Positions 1 through 19,068 of a stretch of DNA of 60,000 nt are shown piece by piece (positions within the stretch are counted from its first letter, which is position 1; each line of letters opens with the position of its first letter). This DNA is from Membranipora membranacea (taxonomy: Eukaryota > Bryozoa > Gymnolaemata > Cheilostomatida > Membraniporidae). The stretch covers positions 870,001 through 930,000 of the forward strand of contig OU612068.1 in the NCBI GenBank assembly GCA_914767715.1, given 5' to 3'. Under the pieces are notes generated by a model that had not been told where the DNA came from, made no database searches, and was given only the letters and a program-made list of their open reading frames with translations. The position numbers and the translations under genes were made by a program.

Positions 1-1460
1 GTTGAAGTCCCAACCACCAAAAAATAAAAAAAGGTGATTATGACATGGGTGTGGGCATTATGGAGTTTCAAGGCCACTTTATTAAGGTTATGTAGCTAGT
101 GCCTAGTGTTACTTGATGTTCCTCTTAAGATCATATATATGCTAGGCAACTATAATTATTGTTATATAAAGGATAACTACCTACGTCATACTCACTTAGA
201 AAACACTTGTATCGAAACACAGTGTTGATGTGTGTGTGTGTGTGCTCCATTGTTGCTGACTTTAGACAATATGCAAATTTAAGCTGCATTTACGCTGCTG
301 ATTTTCCATAAGATTTTTCTGTCAGATTCTCCGATCAAGTTTTACTGATTTACAAGCTCTAAATAAAACCCTTCCTCCCTCTCTGCACCCAATCTGATTG
401 GAAAATTTGTTTTGTTCTTTTGTAATCATCTTCTCTTTTGATATGTGGGGACAACTGATGCATAATAATCATGTTAGCAGACACACGAGTCATGCATTGT
501 GGGCGGGCATTAGTAGTAGATAGAGAGAGAGAGAACACTGCTAGAATAAACAAACAGTGTCGATATGTAAACTAAATCGATGATCAAATAAACGTACAAC
601 TTTTCTCACCAAAATTTGTCTCAACCCATTATCATGTATTGAACAAGAGACCCCCCACCCTCCTTCATCAACATAGATTCACAGGATAGGCCAGGTGGCT
701 AATAACAAACCTACTTACTCCTTCAATTGAGGTGAGTGCAATTTGAGTAGTAATAAGCAGAAGAGGGTAAGGTCGTTAGCTAGGTAATAGGATGAACAGG
801 ATATTATTAACAGCTGGGATCTTTCTTTGATGGCTGTCTAAACATGGTAAGTAAATGATACCTGGCAAACAAATACAAAGCGCAATTACCATTCCAGGAC
901 CAGGAGTGTATGGAATTATGTTTAACCCCCATACATTTGCTGGTTTTATGAAGCCTTCTCTTAGTCTGTTTTGGGGTCTCATTGGTCACACACCCTATTA
1001 CCAAAGATTATAAATACTATGCTATTACTGATATCTAGTTACTCACCCAAAACCTGAGCCTCCACATATTTATTATCTGACTATCTGACAGCTGCTATAT
1101 TTGTGAGAGACACGTGAGCTGAGGTGTCAGAACAAAAACCAGTGATAAAAATGACTGAAGGTTTTCTTATTATCCTGCACTGCATGATGTTTGAAAACTC
1201 TGAAAACAGCAAAAAGCAGCATAACCATCCCTGATAGAAAATGAACTCGATTATGTGCTTCTGCCCAAACCAATCAGGGATTTGGGGTTACCATACACCC
1301 CTAGACAATTATTGTGACAAAATGATAAAGAAATAACCTATTATAACATGTGATTTATGATGGACATAATTCAAGCAATCAAATTACTTTTTATGTCACA
1401 GTCCCTGCTCAGTGTGAGCTGCATAAGTTTTTGTAAATTGATTCTGTGAGAGCTTCAAAT
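1..1460. other. Intergenic region upstream of the CBM14-like gene
   Basis: No exon, RNA gene or recognisable mobile element was found here on either strand. The open frames are short, AT-rich and without family resemblance. A short TG microsatellite lies near 228-244 and an AG-rich run near 521-534. The last few hundred bases presumably hold the promoter and 5' untranslated region of the gene that starts at 1461, but no core promoter motif is convincing enough to mark. Confidence 0.5.
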
Positions 1461-10043
<8,583 letters not shown>

Positions 10044-11563
10044 ACGTAACAGCTCATAGAACAGCTAAGCTTGAATGTATTTGCAACCAGAATATGCTAC
10101 TTTTTTTGTTCAGCACGGAGGCCCACAACAATAGAGAGTTGAGTTTGAATCAATTGTTGCTTTCCTTTTCTCACCATTGAATGTTGACTTTTTTCGCTTA
10201 TATAAAAAATTGAATACTTTTATCGGATAAATATCATTTTTCAAGAACTTTATTTAAACTTTGCCATGCATAGAATAATATCTGAGTGAGGACAAAAACA
10301 TTTACAGGGTGAATCTAGTTAAAGATACTAAAATATAACAATGTCTATAATGAGATGAGAAACACAAAGATCATACAGTAATACTGATACTGCACCTGAT
10401 AATTCCTTTCATGAACAGTACAACACATGAGCAGGTTTCTCTGCTGTTGGGAGTATTGAATGAATGAAGTAAAATTACATTCTTGTTCCCAGAGTAGTCC
10501 TGATGAACTGTTGGTTGGCTGAAAGAATTGGCAGAAATGAAACAAAAGATAGATTGGTGAAAATCTTGTGAGAGGCTATGCACATGAAACAAAACTCATC
10601 TGATAATGTGAATGTGAATATTGAAACATTAACTTGGCTGAGATTTGATATTTGAATTCTTATCTGATGTTCCCTGACCAAACTTCTCATGGGACACCTA
10701 CTCACAGTCCCACCTCTGAGACCTTGCAGTTGCACCATCAACTGCTCCCCGTTCAGCTAGGTTCTGATTGCCATCGAGAATTTCCCATGTTTTTTTGAGT
10801 CGTTCTTTTACTTATTTGCCTTTGATTGACCGGGCCTGAGAAATCTGAGCTATCTAAAACAGGTATCCACGGGTCAGCCAGCGGAGCGACCATCACCTAC
10901 ATAATTACTCAGACTGAATCAGTATGTCGAAAGAATGTTAATGGACACACACAGAAAAATTCCCACAATGCAGTGTCTCCTAGGCATTTGTTTGTTAAGT
11001 CAAAATTGATGCGCCTATTCAACTGTCACTCACCAAAGGGAATCCCTCGGGAAAAAAAGACAAGATAGTTTGGAGAGGTCGACAATACATAGCAGGTTGT
11101 TTAAAGCTTTCCAGTTGCATAGGCTCCTCATCTTCCTTTCTGTGATCAGACGTGATGAAGTAAATAAAGAGAAAGGCACAGTGATTTACCATGTTAGATA
11201 CCAGGTTGGTAAAGCTTTGTGTCAAATCAGTGCCATCCTGTAATAGGTTGAATAATGGCCCGAGTAGTAATGGCCACAACTCTGGTATGAATTTGATCTT
11301 CGGCTGCTAAATGACATTGTGAGAATAGGTGGTATTCTTAGCTGAAATGTAAATATCAAGAGCGAAAAAAAGTCACGCAATCTTGTAGAGCATCATAAAA
11401 TAATTGTTGACTTTTTTTCCTGTTATATTTCCAGCCTGGCAGTGCCAAATACTTTACTCTTCAAATAAGATCTGCAAATCATAGCTTTTATCTGAAAAAA
11501 TTGGAAGAAACCAGGCCGTTTGATATCCTTTTTGTCCAATCATTTAATTTATGCTGTTTTCAG
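10044..11563. other. Intergenic region and possible 5' exons of the partial cysteine-rich gene
   Basis: A possible exon at 10863-10921 has an AG acceptor (AAAACAG) and a good donor (GTATGT). It reads GIHGSASGATITYIITQTES and would enter in phase 1 and leave in phase 0, the same phases as exon 3 of the downstream paralogue. It shows no sequence similarity to that exon, so I do not include it in the gene. No signal-peptide exon was found. No mobile element is obvious. Confidence 0.3.
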
Positions 11564-12327
11564 CCTGACGGAACCAAGTGTGAAGGATGTCCATTTTGTG
11601 ATCTTAGTGATGTGATATGCACTGCTCCGCCATGCCTTCCCGCTGCTCCACCCTGCGACCAGGACCCCATTCCAATGTTTGATGTGAGTCAGTAGCAGTA
11701 GCAGTATATGATCCACTAGTTCCAGAGTCCACACAAAACAGGGCGAGAGAAATGAGAATTTTTACCCAATAATGTTGCTCAGAATTTGTCGCTTGGTTTG
11801 ATTAAGAGTTGTACCTCCTCATAAGGCACGCCGCGGTGTGATCTATTACATATACAGTATATCAATCTTAATCGGGTATATTGCGTAATCCTTGCTTTAC
11901 TCCGATACTTCTGAAAAAATAAATGGCATGGAGAGAATATACATAATGGTATTCCAGAGCAATGGCACTGTTTGGTAGGAAAGCTCGAGCTTTAAAACGA
12001 ACGTGAAAAAACTTTAAAATCTCTGAAACACATAGCTACATTTCCTTTGCTGCTGTTCTTAGATTGACATGGCAAGGCTGAGTATGTAACAGTACAAACT
12101 CTCACAGCCATGTTGCCTACACACGTTTCATTGTTTATATCAGATTTCCTTTTTTTGTTTCTCAGTTTTTTGGAAAGATGTGCCCTGTTTGTCCAGGTGC
12201 ATGCCAGAGACCCCTCTGTCCACTCTGTGCTGCTTGTCTCCCTCCAGCTGAATATGTACCAGCTCCACCAGATAGAGACAGCTTTGTACCGTGTCCTCCA
12301 TGTGGAACAGGAGCACTTATTGAATAG
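11564..12327 (+). CDS. Cysteine-rich protein, 3' exons only (paralogue of the 13.2-15.7 kb gene)
   Basis: Two exons are supported: 11564-11683 (40 codons, phase 0 to 0) and 12166-12327 (54 codons, ending TAG). The first reads PDGTKCEGCPFCDLSDVICT and goes on to PPCLPAAPPCDQDP; the second starts FFGKMCPVCPGACQRPLCPL and is dense in Cys and Pro. The same two exon types, in the same order and phases, close the next gene downstream (PNGKPCEVCPSCDPEDVICP, then FLGRRCKDCPHCEGD), so the two are tandem duplicates. CxxC pairs suggest disulfide-rich or metal-binding knuckles; a secreted role is inferred only from the paralogue's signal peptide. The amino-terminal exons are not identified, so this may be an incomplete copy. 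Alternatively the first exon may start further upstream, at an acceptor near 11434. Confidence 0.6.
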
Positions 12328-13233
12328 AGGAGAGCTCAGTGAACAAACACCAAGCATTACATGACATATGACTGATCAGCTTTACAAATTTTAAATTTGA
12401 TTGCTTGCTAAGTTAACTCTTCCTGTAAACTAAGAACATTATGACCTTCAACAATTAGATTAGAGGCACAAAAAATAATGAAATGATATGATAGTTATTG
12501 ACTGATTGAAGGAAACTGTGAATTTTGATGAAAAGTTTTCAAGAATACTCATAATATTCTCACTATTAAATTTACCTACCTATACGCTTTGCTTTAAAAC
12601 CAACCTTTAAGAAATATAATTCGCTTTGCAAAATATCTGATTAGTTTAGTGTTTCATCGAAGTTAGCAAAAGCTCTGATTCTGACTGATAGAACATGAAC
12701 ATGAATACGATTTTTTGCACTGTGTGATCATTCTTTTTTTGAAAAGACATACATTTCATGGGTGACAAACAGTAAACATTGGCTTGAATAGGCAAACCAT
12801 AGACTTAATATATTAAGTCTATGAGGCAAACCCATTTGTCTGCATAACCAGATGTTGAGCCCATATAAACACCTAGATTATCAGAGGAGCATGTTGCTGA
12901 TCGATAAATTTTACACCAAATATAATTCGATAGGCAATGGAAATTTGTCAGATTAGCAAACTGTACCAACTGTTTTCGACATATTGACTTTCAATAATGA
13001 TAAATGAAAGTGTCACCGATCAGGAAGAGGAAATATAAGAGGAAATCCATTTCCTCGAACAACCAGGGTTAAGTCTTAATAATTGTTTCATCACCTCCAC
13101 AATAGGTTCCTTGCCATCTATATATTCTGATAATGTAATCAAAGCATACATTAATCGCAAGTATCAGATTAAGGAGCACACATATAGCTGGTGAGACTTT
13201 CCTTCCCCCACAGCTGGATACACTGCCGAGAGG
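12328..13233. other. Intergenic region between the two cysteine-rich paralogues
   Basis: No exon was recognised. It contains one CATAGACTTAAT micro-palindrome (12798-12823). A pyrimidine tract and CAG at 13202-13213 just before the next start codon may be a 3' splice site, so a 5' untranslated exon may lie upstream. Confidence 0.5.
12798..12823. mobile_element. 26-bp micro-palindrome, CATAGACTTAAT family, copy 2, perfect 8-bp duplication
   Basis: CATAGACTTAAT, AT, ATTAAGTCTATG: a perfect palindrome. The octamer AGGCAAAC stands directly before it (12790-12797) and directly after it (12824-12831). A flawless 8-bp repeat around a 26-bp palindrome is the outcome expected of insertion by a hAT-like mechanism, with the whole insert consisting of two inverted ends. 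Confidence 0.82.
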
Positions 13234-15667
13234 ATGTTCCACCTATGTCTTATAGTTCTCTACTGCTTGGTAAGTGTGCATTCACTGTGTGTCCATTAAA
13301 TTTTGAGCTAGATCTGAGTTGTCTCCTCTTGGCTCGCACTAGAAAACTGCATAATTATGTGACTAAAATTGATGAGATTCAACAAATACTCACCTCATCT
13401 TTTGTTTTGATGCGTTTGACAACAAAAGAAGGACAACCTCGATGTCAATGAAAATATGTCAGCCTTAACGTTAACCTAGTCTAGGGCTTGGGCATCGTCG
13501 GTGAGAAGATGAGTCTGGTAGGTGACCATACCAGGTGAATTACTTCGGTAGAATTTCGTACTAACAATAAAATCATCTGGCCATTACAGATAGTTATTGT
13601 GTTTTCTAAGTGTTGTCTTCTGCTTTCAGATAATAATAGGAGATGCTCAACTTTCAGATTGTGAGTAAAATTTAAACTACTGTCCCTCTGCAATAATTGT
13701 GTGCAAAACTGCAAAGAACTAAAAAAATCAAATCGCAATTGATGGCTTCATGTCGACAGAATCTGTTGAGAACTATACCAGTGGTTTTTACCAGTTTAAC
13801 GGTTTCTAAATCTGCACCAATTGCTCCCAATGTAATCATCTGTTTCATATGTTAGGCTGATCACAGTCGGAGCTCTGTGGTCCTTTTGATGGGATATGCT
13901 GCATAAAAAATTAAAATGAACGACAATGGATGGATGTATTGGGCGAATTCTATGATAACCTTGTCCGATCTTTGTTTGTCAGGTGGATTGCAAAGGTCGG
14001 AGTAGAGTGTGACCATATGTTAGTAAAGGAAACATGTTTAAAGGCTATAAACTCTCCATAAATATTAAAATGAAAAGTCATTATTTTACAGCACTACCAC
14101 CAATCACAAACTCCCAGCATCTGACGCAAGGTAGAGGTGAACCACCATGTATAGCTCCCACACACATAGGCTTTAGGAACGGTGATCGCCAGAATGGAAA
14201 TGTCCCCAACAGTAATGGCCCAAATGGTAGCGGCCCCAACGGAAAGGGCCCGAATAGTAATGGCCCTAATGGTTATGGCCCGAATAGTTATGGGCCCAAT
14301 AATGATCCTACATTGACAGGTATATGTGAGGATATCCTAACTTCCTGCGGTGATATATATCATGCATGCAGTAACCCCAGGAGAAGATTCGTCACTATGG
14401 TGAGTAAGACATCTTGTGTGATTAAAACAGTTGATTGCATCACCAAAGAATTTCAATCAACCTGTACGTCATTTTGTTTTCGGTGTAATGATATAAATCC
14501 TATGTGTTTGAAAGAAATTTGGATCATCTCACAAGACATTTACATAACACATTTTTGGACTTCCAAACTCTCTCTTGTACGTGGTCTGCTTTCTCAGAGT
14601 GCAAGGTAATGTGGCTTCTCTCTATTTCACCGAAAGTTGTGTTGTGACTCTCATTCCATTCCACCGACAGTATCGTGTTGCTTGTTTGCTACAGCCAAAC
14701 GGTAAGCCTTGTGAAGTCTGCCCTTCATGTGATCCAGAAGACGTTATCTGTCCAGCCAATCTTAGCTGTGCAGACCCTGGATTCTGTGCTGATCAAAATT
14801 ACACTTTCGACACTTTTTGCGTGAGTATTATAGTTATAAAAGTATGCATATACGGTTATATTTTGAACGTCAGCGTCAGTTAAACCTGTCACTCTGTTGT
14901 TGAATTGCTCTCGGCACTGCGGTCCTATCAAGTTTGATCCGAATTGCCAAATTGTTCCCATTCTACTGGTGAGTCTGCAGCGTCTCGAAACTTTAAATGC
15001 TGGCAAATTGGACCATGCCTGATTTAGGTCATACAGATTTTATTTGAACTTGTCACCTAAAATTTGAGATTTTTGATAGAAGTATAGAGGTCACAGCTAA
15101 TTTTGACTCAGATTGCTTAGATTCAACTATACAACTGGATATGTTACCTATAATGAGAGATGAGTGTATTTTCTTCTCATTCCAAAAATAAGGCCATTCT
15201 TTCGTCCAATCCTAATTGATACAAAACAAATAATACCTTTAACTCTCCCTTATATAATAAAATACGGCTGTTTTGAGACCAAATATATTTTATATATGTT
15301 AGGATAATAGAAATATACACTTCAGGGTTGATTGGTACTGAAAAAATAAGTTGTGTTAATGAAATATTAGGGAACATAGTACACTTACAAATTAGAAAGA
15401 TCAGTGCACTAGCAAGCTGCATACAACTGACTAGAAATGTGAAAGCTTTCATCCCACAGGCCAAAAGAATATGACAGTTGTCAATTTAGTTTGAGGATTG
15501 TCTTTTCTTGTACAAAAAGAAGACAGCTGAAAATTATTGTTCGGAAAAGTAGTGTCAACCTATTTTGTTATTTGTATCCTATTCTTATCTTAAGACAGTT
15601 TCTCGGCAGAAGATGCAAAGATTGTCCTCATTGTGAGGGGGACCACGGAAACAATAACGCCTTCTGA
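13234..15667 (+). CDS. Secreted GPN-repeat, cysteine-rich protein, 5 exons, 189 aa
   Basis: Coding exons are 13234-13269, 13630-13660, 14092-14399, 14695-14820 and 15599-15667, with phases 0,1,0,0 at the junctions and GT-AG borders throughout. Exons 1-2 give a signal peptide, MFHLCLIVLYCL then IIIGDAQLSD, with cleavage likely near DAQ. Exon 3 starts LPPITNSQH, holds six or seven copies of the pentapeptide GPN[G/S]x (14200-14310), then a four-Cys segment (ICEDILTSCGDIYHACSN). Exon 4 is Cys-rich (KPCEVCPSCDPEDVICP) and exon 5 ends CKDCPHCEGDHGNNAF. The product is presumably exported and cross-linked by disulfides. The Asn/Gly/Pro repeats suggest a flexible or structural linker, but I do not recognise the family. 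It is a tandem paralogue of the preceding gene, which shares the last two exons. Confidence 0.68.
14197..14311 (+). repeat. GPN[G/S]x pentapeptide-coding repeats
   Basis: This is a 15-bp coding periodicity in exon 3 of the secreted protein gene: AATGGCCC-type words followed by AA[T/C][G/A]GT. It encodes PNSN, GPNGS, GPNGK, GPNSN, GPNGY, GPNSY, GPNN. Third-position differences between units show the array is not freshly expanded. Confidence 0.85.
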
Positions 15668-15892
15668 GAGAGAGAGCACAGAATTATAAACTTAATGTTC
15701 ATGTCGTTCCATCTCCAGCTTCATCGAGCTTATATACCCATAGGACTGTGGCGATTACTAACTAACATATACTGTGGAAGGTGTGGTATTTTTACTGGAT
15801 ATAGGAGCTCTCATAACAATAGTCTGATGAAAGATGAGAGGAGGATTTGAAAGGCATCGAGTCGTCTCAACATACATACCAATACATACGAA

Positions 15893-15985
15893 ATATTTTA
15901 TGTATATTCACCCATATATTCATATGATATATATATAAATATTTTATGTATATTCACACATATATTCATATGATATATATATAAA
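15893..15985. repeat. 46-bp AT-rich tandem duplication
   Basis: ATATTTTATGTATATTCAC followed by ATATTCATATGATATATATA is repeated with a 46-bp period and one substitution. A third start is seen at 15985 but breaks down at once. Confidence 0.85.
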
Positions 15986-16239
15986 TATTTCCTCTGTTGT
16001 GAATATGATATCTAAAGAGTGCTTATTTTCATGTTATCTGTTCTTGGCTAGGAATACTTAATTTTGATCCTTTTATCCAGCGTTTTACACTGAACAAACT
16101 TTGTTACCGCTAATTCTAAACAATATTCGACCTCCTGGTGTGCCAGAAACATGACGAGGTAACTGCTAAATAAACATACAGATAAAGAATCCGCATAATC
16201 TCAATAAATATCAGTTGTTGATTAATTTACAGTCCTAAA

Positions 16240-16624
16240 TTAAAGGGCAACCAAGGTTTCAAACAACTTCTCATTGATGGCCATTGATTAATAGCAGATT
16301 GCACCTTCTGCATGGGGAAAAAGACAAAATATAATTCGGATGATTATTCAGCCAGAAATCTTGTGAAACATTTCTTCCATCAGGCACTCAAACTCAGCTA
16401 AAAGAGAATACCACATAGCAGTTTCCTGTTCCTGTTATTATTTAGCCTGTGCTCTATAATTATTACAGCAAAGTCTTGGAACCTCCCCTAAACTGAAGTG
16501 TTACCCAGCTTAGAGTCAGCAACTACTTTGAGTTTTGCATCGCGTAATGCACAAAGCTGATGCTGCCCAGCACATTATTTCCTACCCATTAATGCATTGC
16601 TGCGAAAGCTTGGTTGCCCTTTAA
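16240..16624. mobile_element. 385-bp MITE with TTAA ends, copy A
   Basis: It begins TTAAAGGGCAACCAAGGTTT and ends with an inverted copy, AGCTTGGTTGCCCTTTAA. It is related in inverted orientation, over its whole length, to the copy at 45635-46021, for example GATTGCACCTTCTGCAT here against ATGCAGAAGGTGCAATC there. TTAA at both borders is what piggyBac-type transposases duplicate, so a piggyBac-like non-autonomous element is the best guess. No coding capacity. Confidence 0.85.
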
Positions 16625-18239
16625 CTTGGAGAATTTCCAACTGTAGATAAACCACTAGCCTGCCTCATCAAGCTTGTCAAAGCAGGCTTATAAACCCCAC
16701 CCATAGCTGTAGAGATAAACTACTTTGACAAGTTTTCAATGGGCCATTTTGGACAGTTGTTATTGCTGCTTATCAGGGTAAATATGAGGTTGCCTTGACA
16801 CAACCTGTCAAAGTTGGTACATGTAAATACGTATTAGAAAAATTATAAAAATTGAGCACAACAACATCCGGCAGCACTAAGCCAGACACACTAAAAAAGG
16901 GGTCGATTGCGCGAGTCTGGAGGATGGTGAAAATAGTACAACTGTTCAGACCGAAGTATCACTGGTCACTGTGGTAGCAGCAGCAGTAATACTGCTATGT
17001 CTCCTCACCCCATAGCTAAATCAGTGAGAACATTTACCATGATTGGAAACTTAGTCATGTGAATACTGAAACTGTGTGTAAACAACTAAACAACTAATTT
17101 TACACTGCAATATCATTTACAGACCTTTCTATCACCAAACAATAGATGAAGGCATCGACTCTTGTATGATCTCTGATCTTAACACCGCTCAGCACTTCTA
17201 GGCAAAAGTATTTTCTGATCAAACCTGACCAGCCTAATTATAATTGTTTGATTGTGGATTTTTATTTGTGGGGTGCATCATAATGAATCATGGGAAATAC
17301 CATTTGCAATCTGTTCTTATGCAAAGCACGATCTGATTGGCCTTAAGCATTGATCGGTTAAGTGTTAAATAAAGTTCATGTATAATCGACAAAACTTCAG
17401 TTTTGTGTTTCGTGTAATCTTAATGTTACTAAAGTGACGTAAATCGCTCCAGCAAAGAGCATTGATAAAACTTTAACCTGAAATGATATGTTGAGACTGT
17501 AGAGCATACTAAGACTAATTATTTTTCAATACATTATTTACATATCACCATGAACTTTTTGGTGACCACCTATGAACCCAATTTTTCACAGTTGAACACT
17601 TGCAAGTCGCTATAGTGAATAAACCGTTATTTCAATCAAAATACAAGAAATGGAGTTGATTTAAATCAACCTCAGACCCTTAACAGATGGATCTGGGGTG
17701 TATGTATGACATGGATGGAGCTGGATTTAATTTAGAAATGATTTGGTTTGTGTAATCAGGTGTAATGCTAATCACAAGATTGAGAAACATAATAGGAAGT
17801 TGTGCTCCCATGTCTAGATACAATGGATTTTAATAGTCCCCTTATATCTATGTTTTTAGCCAATCAGATTCCACAAGTGCTGGCCTGGGCAAATCAGATT
17901 AGATTCCGGTTTTCAGTGATTCTAGCAATTCAGTTTTTGATTTGGTCCAAGAGAAGAATCTTACAAAACCCTCTCTCTTGGTTGTGCATGTACACTTCTT
18001 TGGAATCTTATGAGGTACACAGTTGGTTATGCACTCCAAAACCGTACATACTGGAACTTATACATGCATTTGTCCCGGAGGTGAGTGCAAATAAAGATAA
18101 GTTGGTCAAATTAAGGAGTAAGTCTTCACAAGTGTTCTACGAGTGTTCTAAAGTAATTGAGGTAAGAATTGAGGTAAGAAAAGACTTTGAGAACATCATT
18201 GCATAGCAAAACATGAACAGTGGATGGTAACAATACTAC

Positions 18240-18340
18240 TGTTTCACAATCACTACCACAGCCACCATCTCCTTTCTGTCAGTGCAAGGAGGGTTAGACA
18301 GTGTCAGGAAGGAGATGGTGGCTGTGAGATTGAAACAATT
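18240..18340. repeat. Long imperfect hairpin, about 100 bp
   Basis: GTTTCACAATCACTACCACA, GCCACCATCTCC and CTGTCAGTG on the left are mirrored by CAGTGTCAGGAAGGAGATGG, TGGCTGTGAGATTGAAAC on the right, around a loop of about 15 bases. The AGCCACCATCTCC stem is perfect over 13 bp. No clear target duplication. It could be a small foldback element or a transcribed hairpin. Confidence 0.7.
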
Positions 18341-19068
18341 GTAGTTTTTAACCATAGCTCTGTACAAACATTAGAGCTCTTTGGTTTTTGCTTAACCTTG
18401 CAGTGGTAAGGAAGGAGCAGTAGCTGGCCAGCTACAGCAAGGATGTATAACTATTTATCACTCCCAGCTCTAGCACAGTCTATCAGTTGATTTAGAACAC
18501 TGATCCTGTTTGACTGATAGTGATTCTTTCTCTGCAAAACCTGGCTGCAGATATCCAGTGGCCAGGCTAGCTGGTAGCTGGACTGACTACAAGGTGCCAC
18601 TAGAAAGCTAAAATCACCGTCCACCCATTCTGAGACTAGAAATGATCTGTCTTCCATCAGTATAAAGCTAGAAAGAAAGAAGTAGGCCGACTTAGAACTA
18701 GGCAGGATTTTCTAAAGCAAGCAGGATAGAAGCTAGCCTCTTTTGACAAGCCTTGTTGTTGTTGTTGTTCTGCCCTCCTGCCGTGGAGTAACATCTTTCC
18801 CCGATCAAACCAAAGTAGCTTGTAGGTAGAAACGGTATTACATAGCACTGATACTGTGGCAGCAATGTTATTCACAACGTGTGCAAATAGATTGATCAAT
18901 AGTTTCAGTATTTGGTCTGGCGAGCGGTTGATCTACCAAACCATCTATTGTGTCATGTGTTGTGTTATTCATTTAGAGAACTTCTACGCGGAGCACCAGT
19001 AAACACGACCGTCTGTGAGGATGATCTTAACTGCAGGTAGAGACTAAAGAGATTATTAATCAGGAGTG

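Larger units (their letters stand above)
15668..19068. other. Intergenic region before UNC80
   Basis: No gene was recognised. It contains an AT-rich 46-bp tandem duplication (15893-15985), a TTAA-flanked miniature transposon (16240-16624) and a long imperfect hairpin (about 18240-18340). A 134-codon open frame at 17802-18206 has no flanking splice logic or family resemblance. The UNC80 promoter and 5' untranslated region should lie at the right end but were not located. Confidence 0.5.

Noticed and set aside
12110-12364. 84-codon open frame over the terminal exon of the Cys-rich gene
   Set aside because: It is an out-of-frame reading of the exon 12166-12327, whose own frame carries the paired cysteines shared with the paralogue.
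14575-14694. Upstream extension of exon 4 of the GPN-repeat gene (reading RVQGNVASLYFTES)
   Set aside because: The acceptor at 14691-14694 (ACAG) continues exon 3 in phase 0 and matches the paralogue's exon border; the upstream acceptor would need phase 2.
17802-18206. 134-codon open frame on the + strand before UNC80
   Set aside because: No splice logic or recognisable motif, composition like its AT-rich surroundings, and no start context or family resemblance.
18979-19036. Possible exon reading LLRGAPVNTTVCEDDLNCR upstream of UNC80
   Set aside because: It ends in a stop, and UNC80 already has its start at 19069 with an in-frame stop just before it. It might be untranslated leader, but nothing supports it as coding.
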